Notes under the pieces: generated by a model
Databases searched by the model: none
Told to the model about the DNA's origin: nothing
The model's input: only the letters and a program-made list of their open reading frames with translations
Part shown: piece by piece, positions 1 to 10,511 of the stretch
Layout of the letters: every line of letters begins with the position of its first letter
Position numbering within the stretch: position 1 is the stretch's first letter
Assembly (NCBI GenBank): GCA_037833965.1
Contig: AP031355.1
Coordinates: 14,347,501-14,411,500, forward strand
Source of the DNA: Marchantia polymorpha subsp. ruderalis
Lineage: Eukaryota; Streptophyta; Marchantiopsida; Marchantiales; Marchantiaceae
DNA: 64,000 nucleotides
Reading direction: 5' to 3'
Made by a program: the position numbers and the translations under genes

Positions 1-1300
1 ACCGCTAGTTATTTACAAATTTACTGTCAGAAAGGTTTGTTTTAAAAAAAGCTTCTGACAATCTCCATGGACAGTGTGTCTTTTTCCGGGTAGCTGACGA
101 CGGCCTCTATATCCTATATATTGGTGTATGTCGTCATGCCCTCCACTAGGAAGGATCCCAAAATTTCCTCATATTACAACCAGAAAGAAAACAACTTTGG
201 TGTATGGGCACTTAATTCATCATATGTACCATCTGTAAATATGGCTGTCTGGATCCGATCTCTGAGCAGTACCCTAAATTCGGATTATCATCTCCAGGCA
301 TGTTTCATCGATAAATCGTTGCGAAAGCTCTTGTACCAGGAGAAGTGATCTCTGGAGACAAGTAATAAATCGGCTAAAGAAGGTCAGAAGGCTTAAAGCT
401 GAGGAAATCACTAATATTGAGTTCAAAAGAAGATCCACATTAACCTGATGCAGTATTCACGTCTTTGCAGAATTCAAATCAGTGGTTCATAATAAAAAAT
501 AATAATTCCTTTGTAGTTGGAACGAAGAATGCATAAAAGAAACTCTATGTTTCCAAAACGACAGCCATGTATGAAGACAAAATGCTTTATCCTCAGAACA
601 GTGTCCTCTAGTTTCAGGAAGAGGACAGTAATAAATTCCTGAAAGCACTCGTATTAATGATTTAGTGTGTATGAAACTAATCATTAACATTTGCTGGTGA
701 GCTCCTACAAGTATAATCAAAAGGAATGATCTAAGTTTCTACTGCGTGGACAATATATCGACCATGACTCCCTTTGCCAGATTCAAGCCATGATTTGCTA
801 AGAATTAATACACATCCAATGAATAAATAAATAATTAAATAAATATAGGCAAGTACATAAATAAATCTATCTATCTATATTTACATACAGACATATCTGT
901 CATGCTTTCTAATTCGAGATGCAGGGCTCGTCACTATTTGCTCGTATGCAAGTTAGCGCACGAGCTCCATAAAGTGGACTTATCTCTATCATCGTTTTCA
1001 GAGCATACTGATGCTCACACGTGCTGATTTGTTTTTACCCGTATAGTTTTGCCATGTCTAGACAACCTCGGAGACTTTTTGCTCATCTTGAGTCCAATGA
1101 CAATTAGGTTGTGTATAGTATTTCGTTATCGATAAATCTGAATCATTTTCGATATTCTCTTACATCCAAAATTATGACAAATCAAATTATCAAGCCTATA
1201 TCTCTCATTCTCGCTGTGGCCACTGAAATACATTTGCAGATCTGGGTTTTGAGGGGATCACGCTAGTGATTTTGTGTCAACACGTTCAGAATGATCACAT
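1..1300. repeat. Left arm of a diverged inverted repeat
   Basis: Read on the minus strand, this stretch aligns by eye with the plus strand of about 7,200-8,460, with many substitutions and small indels. Clear anchor pairs are 644-658 with 7,786-7,800 (shared core ATACGAGTGCTTTCA), 949-970 with 7,531-7,549 (AGCTCGTG), 540-560 with the GGAAACAT region near 7,890, and 370-400 with 8,046-8,080 (AAGCCTTCTGA). Paired coordinates sum to roughly 8,440-8,500, so the arms are collinear. The match seems to run to the left edge, so the arm may continue outside the window. No coding potential was recognised. Confidence 0.7.
820..890. repeat. AT-rich simple repeat (AATA/ATCT units)
   Basis: Runs of AATAAATAA and TCTATCTATCTA are visible. 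This is an ordinary microsatellite inside the left inverted-repeat arm. Confidence 0.8.
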
Positions 1301-1887
1301 GTGTAATGTTAGATAGTGCACACCAATCCACCAATCCCACTCTCATGATTCCGCCAGCTTGTCGCCAACTTTGCTGACCATGACTTCAAGGCCATCGTAA
1401 TGATTACTCTTTCAGATATGCCTATCGTCATCCATTTCTGAATTGTGACATCCAATGTAAAAGAATGCTTGATCATCTTCATGATTCATATTCTGGACAA
1501 AAATGTACCTCAAAGCAGCTCAGAATTTTAAGCAGTGCTATAGCTGTTACTAGCATCGAGCAGCTCCAAAACCACTGTCCCTATTCCACTGATTACTTTT
1601 CTTTAGTCACTCTCTACACAGAATTTTGATTCGAAGAGTATGAGCTGTAAGAGCCGTCCATTGTGAGGAACGAGATATCAGATTTTGTATGCTTGCCTGC
1701 TTATACTGAGCGTGCAAGGACTGCAGAGCGCTTGAAAAACGCTGGATTCGTGTCCTGACTGTTCATTATTCTTCCTGTGACGAGCAGTCGCATCAACTCA
1801 TGCACTGTTAAGGATGCTTGTAATGTTCGAGTTGACTCAGAGGACTCATCGTGAAGTCGACGATCCTCACAAGGTTTGACGTAAAAA
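1301..1887. other. Non-coding stretch next to solo LTR A
   Basis: No gene or RNA was recognised. Weak inverted similarity to 6,764-7,200 is possible, which would make the two arms nearly meet where solo LTR A sits. I could not confirm it by eye. Confidence 0.4.
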
Positions 1888-3243
1888 ACTATTGTGGTAA
1901 CACACTTTTTGTTTTTTTTGCAGAATTTAAACAATTTTAGAAAACTAGTACCAAAGCAGTGTTTGTAGCTAGAGAAGGGTACGCTAAATAGAGTGGATTG
2001 ATGAGATCGTCACGAGGGCACAAAGAATCACGTAGTCGGATGTACCAACGCCAACGTCTTCGGCGCCTTCGGCAAAGACTTCTTTTTGAGGTGTCTCTAC
2101 TCACGCGCCTCTAGCGTACAAGGAAGCTACGCTTCCGGCGCAGACACCTCAGGAGGAGGTTTTGCTAAAGACGTCAGGAGAAGGGCCCGGACCTCTAAAG
2201 GCATCCGACCATGAGTGCGCCTTCGGCGAAGCGCCGCTAGCGCGGAAAGGGAAAACCTTCATAACAATCGGGATACACGGTAGATCCAGTTGGTTGAAGT
2301 TGCATTAGAAAGAGCTCAGGACGCTCGTTCTAACGAGCCCAAGAGCGCCGGAGATGGATCAGGAATGGAGAAGTTATGAGCGTCGGAAAACTCGTAGCCG
2401 GACATGCGCCGTTCGCGCTAGGGTTCACAGCCGGAAAGGATTCCCGTACGCCCTCGGCGATGCGCCTTCGGCGGAATCACGCGCTCACAGGAGGAAACCA
2501 ACTCAGAGTCGGAAGCGCCTTTGGCGGCTGTTCATGGAAGGAAAGCGCCGGTCGGATGTACGCCTCCGACGTGGCGCTGACGGCCGGATGCGCTGGCACG
2601 AGTTGCGCTGACGGATATGCGCTGGCAGCAACGGACGAGGCATAAAGGACAAAATAGGCGGTACGACTGCGCGCCGGCGTAATTCGCTCCGGCTGGATGT
2701 GCGCCTCCAGCAAGGCGCCGACGGATAATGAACGCACCAGCGGCGACACGCCTCCGGAGAAGGGCGGGTTAGGAAAAGACAACAGGGCCGACGTATACCC
2801 TGCAGCGGACTCGAGTCCGGAAGGTGGCGGCGGCGGGAGAATTCAACGTTTAAGCATGCGAATGCGCGCAAGGCGGAGACGTGAATTCGCGCATGCAAAG
2901 GGCGAACCGTTAAGCCGTATAGCCGGCTGCGTACGTTGCAACCAGTAAGAACGTTGGACGTTCTTGAAATCGGAGAAGAAAAGACTGCGCTCCAGTCTCA
3001 TTCTCTCATTCTTGACTTTGCAATTTCCAGTTCCAAGATTACGCGCAAGGGCGGAGCGACCTGCAGTGAGAGTAGAGAGTGCGGAGACGAGTTGCACAAG
3101 GATCTTGGCGGACCTCGAAAGAATTGGGAGTAGCGATCTTGAACGAGCGCAGAGAGAGTGAGCAGTCAGTGCTTGAGTGGCCGACGCGCAGTGGCGATTG
3201 TGAGAGAGTGAGCGAAAGAACGTTTGTGTGTGCAGGCAACGCA

Positions 3244-5799
3244 ATGTCGAAGGTTCCCCAACTGCGAGTGTCTCCACTCAGGGTGCCGCAGATCGGTCTA
3301 CGCGCATTTCAAGATGTGCTGACGAGGCTGAAGCTCGATTTTCTCCTCTGGGGGTGGAATTGGACGTGTCCGGAGATGGTGCGCGAGTATCTGCAAGAGA
3401 GACACAAGCCTTCTCGCGGATTTCGCCCACACCCAGAGAGATGGGAAATTTGCAATTGGGCGCAGGTGTTGGGCAGGTGTGCCGGCGAGGAAGGGGATCT
3501 CCTCTTCGAGGCCGATAGCGTGAAGGTGTCCCAGGAGGAAGAAGTCTCTTACAATGAGCTCTTCAAAGTGGCCAGACATCCCAAGAACGGTTTCCGGACT
3601 CGGGATTACAAGGATCGATTGCGGAGAAATGTCGCGACAGCATTGCTGCAGATATTGCAGCCGACCAAGACCGCTTACATGCATGGTTGGCAGGTAGAGT
3701 TCGTGGAGCTAGTGTTGTCAGGAGCTCCGGTGCATTGGGCACGGCTCCTGTGGAAGGTGACGCGCCAACATGCGCAAGAAGAGAGGGGAGGAACGCTCAA
3801 TCATCTATCGCCTTACTTAATCGTGTTTTACCGGGCGATGGGATGTTTGACGAATGCTGAGAAAACTCGGTTTCCGCAGCTGAGCCGGTCTTATCCAGGT
3901 AGATATTCGAGGGAGGCCGAAGTAGACACGGATCCGGACGAGGAACCTGCCAGTACGCCTCCGGCTCCGGCTCCAGCCAGAGCAGCAGAAGAACGTCGAA
4001 GTGAGCGCATTCCGCGCAAGCGGAAGTGGGATGAGAGACCTGAGGACAGGCAGCCGGAAGTACCAGCTGCGCCGACTCGTGGTCGGCCCACCCAAGAGCC
4101 TCATAGTCGACCAAAACAGAGGGCACGCAGGATGCCAACTGTTACTGAGGAGACCAGGCGAACTCCGACCCGGCGGAATCTCACACAGGAAGAGATAATC
4201 GCTCAGGTTCTAGGGAAGACGGCAGAAACCTCTGCACAGAAGGCACCACGGCCTTCGGGAGGAGATGGACGGACTGACAGCCGGCCGACTGCGAGTCGGA
4301 TGACTGAAGGTCGACAGACGGAAGGAAGGCCAACTGAACGGCGCGTTGAACCGGACAGCAGGCCGGAAACGGAAGAGAGTTTGGCTGACGAGCCAACAAT
4401 CCTCAGAGGGTCGTCTTCGGCGGAAGGCACTTCTGGAAGAACGCCCCCAACAAGCAGGCCAAGTGGAGTCAAGACGCGCAGGGTGTATCCGACTCCTAGT
4501 CGGACAACTGCTGGTCGGCCGACTGCGAGTCGGACAACAGAGAGTCAGCCGGATTCGCCGACTGCGAGACGGATGGGGCCAACGACCAGTGTGCGGACGC
4601 CTTCGGCGGACGCACCTTCAGCAAGGACACCTTCCGCGCAGATTGCGCCGGAAGGACAGGCAGCAGAAGCGGGCGGTGCAAGAGTGACAAAAGTCACTGC
4701 GGCGTCGACCCCTTCACAAACCGAAGATCGAGCCGGAACAGGGGCTCAAGCAGTGGGATCTCCCACTGCCCTGGATATTTTAGCAGGCAGTGGAGCAGCA
4801 GTCGCAGCAGAAGCTGCTGCGCGCCACAGTTCCAGGGAGTCGCCAAGGGATTCAGTGGCGACTGAGATCCTCGAGACTGAGGATGAGACGAGCTCGGAAG
4901 AGCAAGAAGAGGATTCGGTGCAGAAAACGCCAACAGGGGTGCTGTGCGAACAGATAGTTCCACTCCTGCGATATCTGGATCGCAAGACATCCAAATACGC
5001 AAGTGCCTTAAAACCGCAGTCTTATGTGGAGACAATCAGGCGAAGGACGAGGAGCAAGGTGGCAAGGTGGGCCTCTAGATGCGGAGTATATGTGGATAGG
5101 AACACCGCCCTCCGACAACACCTGGCGGTCACCCAGAAGCTGTACCAAGCCTTGCAGCAGCAGAAGGAGGATGCGGCGACGAAGAGTCAGGCGGAGGCCG
5201 AACTAATACGGGCAAAGATCGAGTCGGAACTGCAGGAGGAGCGGAGACAGAACGAAGTCCTAGCAGCCGAGCTTGCGCGCCAGACGCGCGCCTTAGAGGA
5301 AAGTCAAAGAGCCCGGAAGGAGGATGAGGAGTTGTTGTGCAACTTGCAAACCGAGTGCTCGGATTTGAGGACACAACGTGCGGATTTAGAAATGCAGCTG
5401 GCAGAGGTGGAGAGCAGCTGCAGGGCACGAGGAGAGTTGGCGGCACGGGTGACTCGTTGTCTAAACGGATACACCCATTGGGAGGTGGCAGCTCAAGAGA
5501 GGGTTACACTCCGGGAGTTCGAGCTTCGGGCGGCGGCATTGACGGAAGGTGACAGTCGGAGTCGGCGGCGAGTGGCAAGAAAATTAGAAACTTTCTTGTC
5601 GGGTGCGCGCGACACTATGGCGCACTTGCAGTCGGAAGTCACTGCAGCACTCCGACGCCTGGGGTTACGCAGCCGGTCGGAAGACTGGCAAGGTAGAGAT
5701 AGTACGCGGAGCAGTCCGGCGCGCAGGAGGCGCAGCACCGGATCTGTTGAGTGCAGTAGAGTAGTTTGGTTTCGCGCAGATGCTGCGAGTGGTAGATAG
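3244..5799 (+). CDS. U3-encoded LTR protein of solo LTR A (about 851 aa)
   Basis: This is a long open frame inside U3. The frame is open from an upstream ATG at 3,079, but the ATG at 3,244 (MSKVPQLRV) aligns with starts in the other copies (MTRPSRLRM in C, MSKLNRLRI in I), so it is preferred. The first 210 residues or so are a conserved domain with the landmarks LLWGWNW, RGFRPHPERW, WAQVLGRCAG, TRDYKDR, GGTLNHLSP and GCLT. A long Pro/Ser/Thr/Arg-rich middle follows, with a basic PRKRKW...RPKQRARR patch that could be a nuclear signal. The last 270 residues or so are predicted coiled coil, ending RRRRSTGS. There are no RT, protease or zinc-knuckle motifs. The function is unknown. The frame looks whole. 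Confidence 0.75.
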   Translation: MSKVPQLRVSPLRVPQIGLRAFQDVLTRLKLDFLLWGWNWTCPEMVREYLQERHKPSRGFRPHPERWEICNWAQVLGRCAGEEGDLLFEADSVKVSQEEEVSYNELFKVARHPKNGFRTRDYKDRLRRNVATALLQILQPTKTAYMHGWQVEFVELVLSGAPVHWARLLWKVTRQHAQEERGGTLNHLSPYLIVFYRAMGCLTNAEKTRFPQLSRSYPGRYSREAEVDTDPDEEPASTPPAPAPARAAEERRSERIPRKRKWDERPEDRQPEVPAAPTRGRPTQEPHSRPKQRARRMPTVTEETRRTPTRRNLTQEEIIAQVLGKTAETSAQKAPRPSGGDGRTDSRPTASRMTEGRQTEGRPTERRVEPDSRPETEESLADEPTILRGSSSAEGTSGRTPPTSRPSGVKTRRVYPTPSRTTAGRPTASRTTESQPDSPTARRMGPTTSVRTPSADAPSARTPSAQIAPEGQAAEAGGARVTKVTAASTPSQTEDRAGTGAQAVGSPTALDILAGSGAAVAAEAAARHSSRESPRDSVATEILETEDETSSEEQEEDSVQKTPTGVLCEQIVPLLRYLDRKTSKYASALKPQSYVETIRRRTRSKVARWASRCGVYVDRNTALRQHLAVTQKLYQALQQQKEDAATKSQAEAELIRAKIESELQEERRQNEVLAAELARQTRALEESQRARKEDEELLCNLQTECSDLRTQRADLEMQLAEVESSCRARGELAARVTRCLNGYTHWEVAAQERVTLREFELRAAALTEGDSRSRRRVARKLETFLSGARDTMAHLQSEVTAALRRLGLRSRSEDWQGRDSTRSSPARRRRSTGSVECSRVVWFRADAASGR

Positions 5800-5832
5800 G
5801 ATAGCGTAGTGCTAGTTAGGATCTTTTGAGAG

Positions 5833-5861
5833 TATAAAGTAGATCAAGGCGTTTTGCCTTG
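5833..5861 (+). promoter_or_regulatory. LTR TATA box and adjoining hairpin (A)
   Basis: TATAAAG (5,833-5,839) lies 34 bp after the U3 frame stops. It is followed by CAAGGC-GTTTT-GCCTTG (5,845-5,861), a 6-bp stem with a 5-nt loop ending about where transcription should start. Other copies carry CCAGGC-GTTTT-GCCTGG at the same place, so one base pair has changed on both sides. Confidence 0.7.
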
Positions 5862-6763
5862 GGACTCTTCCAGTTTCGGAAGTGCAGATCAGGAACTCAC
5901 TTTCTTGGCGTGTTTGTGCATTTTGGTCCTGGCACCACGTAGAGAAGCTGCAGCATAGCGAAGTTACCGTATGTTGTAGTTGAAGGCCTTCGGCTGAATG
6001 TTCAGAGCTCGCACCCGGTTAGAGACTTGAGTAGTGCGGATCTGCACCTGCGGGTGATTTCTGATGCTCAGAGCCGGCTGCGAGTTAGAGACTTGAACAG
6101 TTCCCCCTTACTCCTTCGAGTGACATATCCTGATTGTACTCCTACGGGAAGTTTCCCCTGAATGCCAATGTGAAGTTTCATTACTTCGTGTAAACCTTGG
6201 TTTGTAATTCAGGTTGTGTGTGTGTTACTGGATCGTGTTTTCAGTAAGTTCTCAGTCGGGTCTGCACTCCCTGCGTTTTGTGTGATAGTCGAGGGTGACG
6301 TCCACGGCGTACGTAGAGGCTTCGTTCCGAAGTGAGAAGTCCAGTCCGGGTACCCCCGCTAGTTCCTGGCGGAAGGGCAGTAAAAGCCGGAGTGGGAGGC
6401 ACTTCCTGCAGAACCTCTGAGTGAACTTGCGAGACACTTTCCTCCTGAAATCCGAAGCGGAGGTCCTGACCGACCTCCGAGTTGTGCTTTTTGCCAGTTT
6501 CAGGTGTGTGTGTGTGTGTGTTGAGTGACCAAGCTGTACCGTGCATCCTCCGAGCATCCTCCGAGTTGAGTTCCTCCTCCGAGTCGAGCCTCCGAGTCGA
6601 GCACTACAGTATTTCTGGGAGTGACAGTCGCCTAGAATTCAAACTCTACCAAAAGTCTGTTAAATGTGACACTTTTACTCTTGTGTGTTGCCTCTGTCCC
6701 TGTGGGTTCGATCTTTTTACCACCATACTGCAGTTTTAGCCTTTGGTGGGTTATTACAACTAT

Positions 6764-7199
6764 ATAAAACACTTGAAAGCTTGTTTGCAATGCATATCAG
6801 TACGCATAGCTGTACATTTTCTCCCAAATTCCGAACAGGCTGTATTGGCCTTAGTACAATGACGAGGACAAGAAGATATGATGAAAACATAAAACGACTC
6901 ATCTGTCCTTCAAGGTATAACTTCGATGAACTTGACAGCCATTTAGGATATGTATAAGACAAACATGAAAGCTATCCGTAACCTGCAACTACACATTTAT
7001 TTTTCTAACAAAGTTATATTTTCGAACAAAGTCCAAAACCATTGCTTCCGGACTGCCCACTACCCAATTCTTTGAGCCTATAAGAATTTTCTGATATATG
7101 AAATGAAAGTGCGGATCATTTTCGCGGATTAAGATCATCCACTGGGTTCAATTTTGTTGCTCCGACCTTGCGCGTCTAAAAATTTGAGACATACAAAAC
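6764..7199. other. Non-coding DNA right of solo LTR A
   Basis: AT-rich. No gene, RNA or repeat was recognised. Confidence 0.4.
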
Positions 7200-8460
7200 T
7201 TTACAGAAATCTAGAGCCCGGAGCCATGTTGGATAACATGTAGTTTTGAATGATTTTTCCGTAAGATCACTGTAATCAGGAATCCACAGGGACTATCTCG
7301 TACCTTCATAATAATTCATTGTTCTGATGAAATCTAGCCAGATTGCAAAGCAGACTGTGAGCAAGTCAGATTATCTCTTCATACAATATACAACTTCATA
7401 TCCCTGATCCTCAGAAGGTATCAGAAATGTTGGAGAATGGCGGGATGTGGCTAGTCAGTATGGTGAGGGCATATCTGCACGCGTGTTCCAGGTTGAAGTG
7501 ATTCTGATTGTGGATAATTCTACTTTATGCAGCTCGTGCCTTACTTGCAGGCAAGCAAATCATGACGAGCCCTGTGATCACCTATTTCGATTTCGAAAGC
7601 ATGCACAGTTATGTCCGTATAATACGTATTAATATGTGTCATATATTAATCCGGTTCTATATTCCTCATTTGCAACTCATGGCTTCACTTTGAAAAGGAG
7701 AATTATGGTCAATCCATAGTAAATACTGCCCACGTAATGCAGCATCAGATCATTGCAGAATGCTTCAAAATGATGCGTTCTCAATGATTCATACGAGTGC
7801 TTTCAAGAGTGAATATGTATCCTTTTCCTCAAACTAAACGACATTGTATTCAGGACAACTCATTCTTCCCGGTAAATAGCTGTTGTTCTGGAAACATGGA
7901 GATCCCAATATCAATACTTCATTCCGATTACAGAAGAAAAGAAAGGTTGAGATAATATGCCACTCATTTAAGTTTGGTTCTGCAGAAACTGGAAAAATCC
8001 ATCGTAAATTCCATCGTCTGGGCTCAATAATTGAGAATTCATCAGGTTAAAGCCTTCTGATCTCTCTCTTGAGATTTATCACTTGCTTCCAGAGTTCAGT
8101 TTTCATGAGCTCGATTTTCTTGATACCAGAGTTGTTATAACGTCTTATGACCGAAATAGTTTATGACTCCAAGTGATAATAACAATTCAGGCTCCTCACC
8201 AGAGATGGGATACAGAAATCCATTATAGCAGAAGGACCATGAACTAAGTAAACCAGTGGCAGAAGACGAGGACCCCATTCTTCTATCTGACTATTGGGCT
8301 GGATGTTGCATGAGAGCTTACTTTGCATATTAATATCTGAGGGACAAGATCTTGTGTCTCTTGAGGGATTCGAGATAAACCTCTATAGTGAAGACGTTCT
8401 CCAGACGCGACATTGTCTGTAGCATGTGGACTGTGGAAGACTTATATTGATTTCAAGTTG
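7200..8460. repeat. Right arm of a diverged inverted repeat
   Basis: Partner of 1-1,300 in opposite orientation. The best-matching section is about 7,500-8,240. It leads directly into the upstream region of the peroxidase gene, so by symmetry the left arm could lead to a second peroxidase-like gene on the minus strand beyond the left edge. Short frames here are not convincing genes. Confidence 0.7.
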
Positions 8461-8619
8461 AAGACTAAGTCTAACGTTTCCAAATACACATCCTCAGCAT
8501 GCGAGAGATCCGTCTCCGAGTTGACATCATATGCCAGTTATCACTCTTACATGAATGGATGTCATGCACGATTAAAAATCATGGCTATATGTGCAACCAG
8601 CTGTTGCTTGCAACATCAG

Positions 8620-8626
8620 TATAAAT
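8620..8626 (+). promoter_or_regulatory. Possible TATA box of the peroxidase gene
   Basis: TATAAAT lies about 300 bp upstream of the peroxidase ATG. If used, it would give a 5' leader of roughly 270 nt. It is the only good TATA match close upstream; the support is positional only. Confidence 0.35.
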
Positions 8627-8922
8627 GCATCCACTTTGTAGAAGGTCATCATCACCGGCTCAACTTTCCGAGCCAAACTGGATCTCCTTGCATCGATTGC
8701 CATCAGCAGGTACCCATCCTTATGTAACACTACTTTCGAGCTGAGTACGAGTATTGTACACATTATTTACAATCTTCTGAATCTTGTCTACATCAATGAC
8801 TTCGCCTGAATCTTCTGATCAATCCACTGACAGTGTTGAGAAAGTTAGATTCAAATGCATTGTCTGCGCTTCTAACTGTCTCGTACCATGTTCTGCAAGC
8901 AGCCTACTTTCAGCAGGCAAAG

Positions 8923-10511
8923 ATGGCATCAGCAAGCGCCACCGGCCACAATGCTCTTCTGGTGAGCATTGTACTTTTGGCGACAGTGTGTGCATGCACT
9001 GCGGAGACTCCTTATGCGGCAGGTCTGTCTGAGGACTTTTACCAGAAAACCTGCCCTCAAGCAGCTTCCATCGTCGACGCCTACGTCACCAAGTTCCTCA
9101 GGAAGGACAGAAACTTTGCTGGTGCCTTCAACAGGTTGCAGTTCCATGATTGCTGGGTCGGGGTAAGAAATCTTGATCAACAAAACTATTATGTCAGAAT
9201 GATATGTACTGACTGCAATTTCAGTGAACGTTCTGAGAGAAGTCTTAGAATGTTATCGGTAGGAAAATGTTTACGCGGACTTTTGAAGTACAAAGGAAGT
9301 GTTACTACCGTGGGCGGCTTCAAGAATGTGTTACTGAGTAGTTCTGTGATGAAATCCAGGGCTGCGATGGCTCGGTTCTTTTGAATTCGACCCAAACGAA
9401 CCAAGCGGAGAGGGAAGCTCATGTCAACTTCGGGCTCAGAGGCGTTGCAGAGGTTGATCAAATCAAGGCAGCCCTGGAACATTCCTGCCCAGGAGTTGTG
9501 TCTTGCGCCGACATTCTGATCATGGCTGCTCGTGATGCCACAGCCAAGGTTATTTCTAATATATGCAACACTTTGTTCTGCATTCATGAAAGCATGTTCT
9601 GCATTTAAGTTCAAGCATAAAATCAGTCTACCTCACAATTTTAAAAGCATTTTGGCCACATGTTGAAACCTGTAGGTTGGAGGCCCCACTTGGCCAGTGG
9701 CTATGGGTCGTCGAGACGGAGTGAACTCCACATCCTTTATGGCTGATAGCAATCTACCATTCCCTGTGCTGAACTTCAGCGGGCTGGTTGCTAACTTTGC
9801 TGCCAAGGGCTTCAATGCAAGAGAAATGATCACACTCTCAGGTCAATATTTTCGAACAATCAGCCTTGCTTAACATACAAACTTTTACACTTCTTACCGT
9901 ACATCCCTGTGCCATCGGACGGGGTCCTCCCATCCTTTCTCCTAAATTACTCGGTAGCTAGCAATCGTTGCATTAGAAGATATTCTTTCCAATTTTGAAC
10001 TACGTCTTGGTCTCAACTCACTGTTGCTTCACTGTTTTACTGACAACAACTGTCAGATTAAGATGTAATCGGATATGCATCTTCATGTTCATGTTGTGCA
10101 GGTGCACACACTATTGGTCGGACTCACTGCAACGGAATCCTCCCACATCTCTACAACTTCACTGGAAAGGATGATGCCACCGACACGGACCCTGCCATGA
10201 ATAAGAACTTCGCTGTTTTCCTCAAGAAGCATTGTCCTCAGGGTAACAGGACGAACACAATCTTCATCGACTCCACAGCCAACACGTTCGACCGTGCCTA
10301 CTACAAAAATGTGCTGAAGGGAAAGGGAATTTTCATCACTGATTCGGCGCTCATTACCAATCCTGCAGGCAAGAAAGTCGTCACCACGTTCTCGAAACCT
10401 GGCTCTGCCTTCTTCACAGAATTCGCCGCTGGCATGGTGAAGATGGGAAATCTGGGGGTGCTCACTGGCACGGAGGGCCAAATTCGCAGGACGTGTCAGT
10501 TCGTAAATTAA
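8923..10511 (+). CDS. Class III (secretory) plant peroxidase, four exons
   Basis: Haem peroxidase of the plant secretory class, which uses H2O2 to oxidise phenolics in wall and apoplast or vacuole. Exons read from the sequence: 8,923-9,162, 9,360-9,548, 9,676-9,841 and 10,102-10,511. All introns are GT...AG, giving 334 residues, a normal family length. The introns fall at the three classic class III positions (before GCDGS, after the AARD motif, and inside SGAHTIG). Residues 1-27 or so form a signal peptide (hydrophobic LLVSIVLLATV). YQKTCP holds the first cysteine (C44). RLQFHDCWV supplies distal Arg71 and His75; GCDGSVLL, SCADIL and GRRDG follow; proximal His201 is in SGAHTIG. RLQFHDCW replaces the commoner RLHFHDCF. 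The gene looks intact. The closest AATAAA is at 10,863. It is the only confident host gene in the window. Confidence 0.93.

Larger units (their letters stand above)
1893..6758 (+). mobile_element. Solo LTR A, giant Gypsy-type LTR with U3 reading frame (subfamily II)
   Basis: The LTR starts TGTGGTAACACAC and ends GGTGGGTTATTACA, 4,866 bp in all. It is flanked by an exact 5-bp duplication ACTAT (1,888-1,892 and 6,759-6,763), so it is a solo LTR left by recombination between the two LTRs of a full element. U3 occupies most of the length and contains a long open reading frame (3,244-5,799). The TATA box is at 5,833, followed by a short hairpin, then R-U5. U5 contains a GT microsatellite (6,503-6,522) and short CCTCCGAG repeats (about 6,546-6,602). 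The reading frame looks whole. The LTR interrupts single-copy-like DNA upstream of the peroxidase gene. Confidence 0.92.

Noticed and set aside
121-1934. Short frames of 75-77 codons at the left edge
   Set aside because: No motifs, no start context, and the matching inverted arm does not keep the same frames open.
2477-2898. Several overlapping minus- and plus-strand frames in U3 of A
   Set aside because: GC-rich, low-complexity DNA opens many frames here; none has a conserved counterpart in E, and all overlap or precede the main U3 frame.
9833-10481. Antisense frames over the peroxidase exons
   Set aside because: They overlap exons with full peroxidase motifs in the sense frame; they are shadows.
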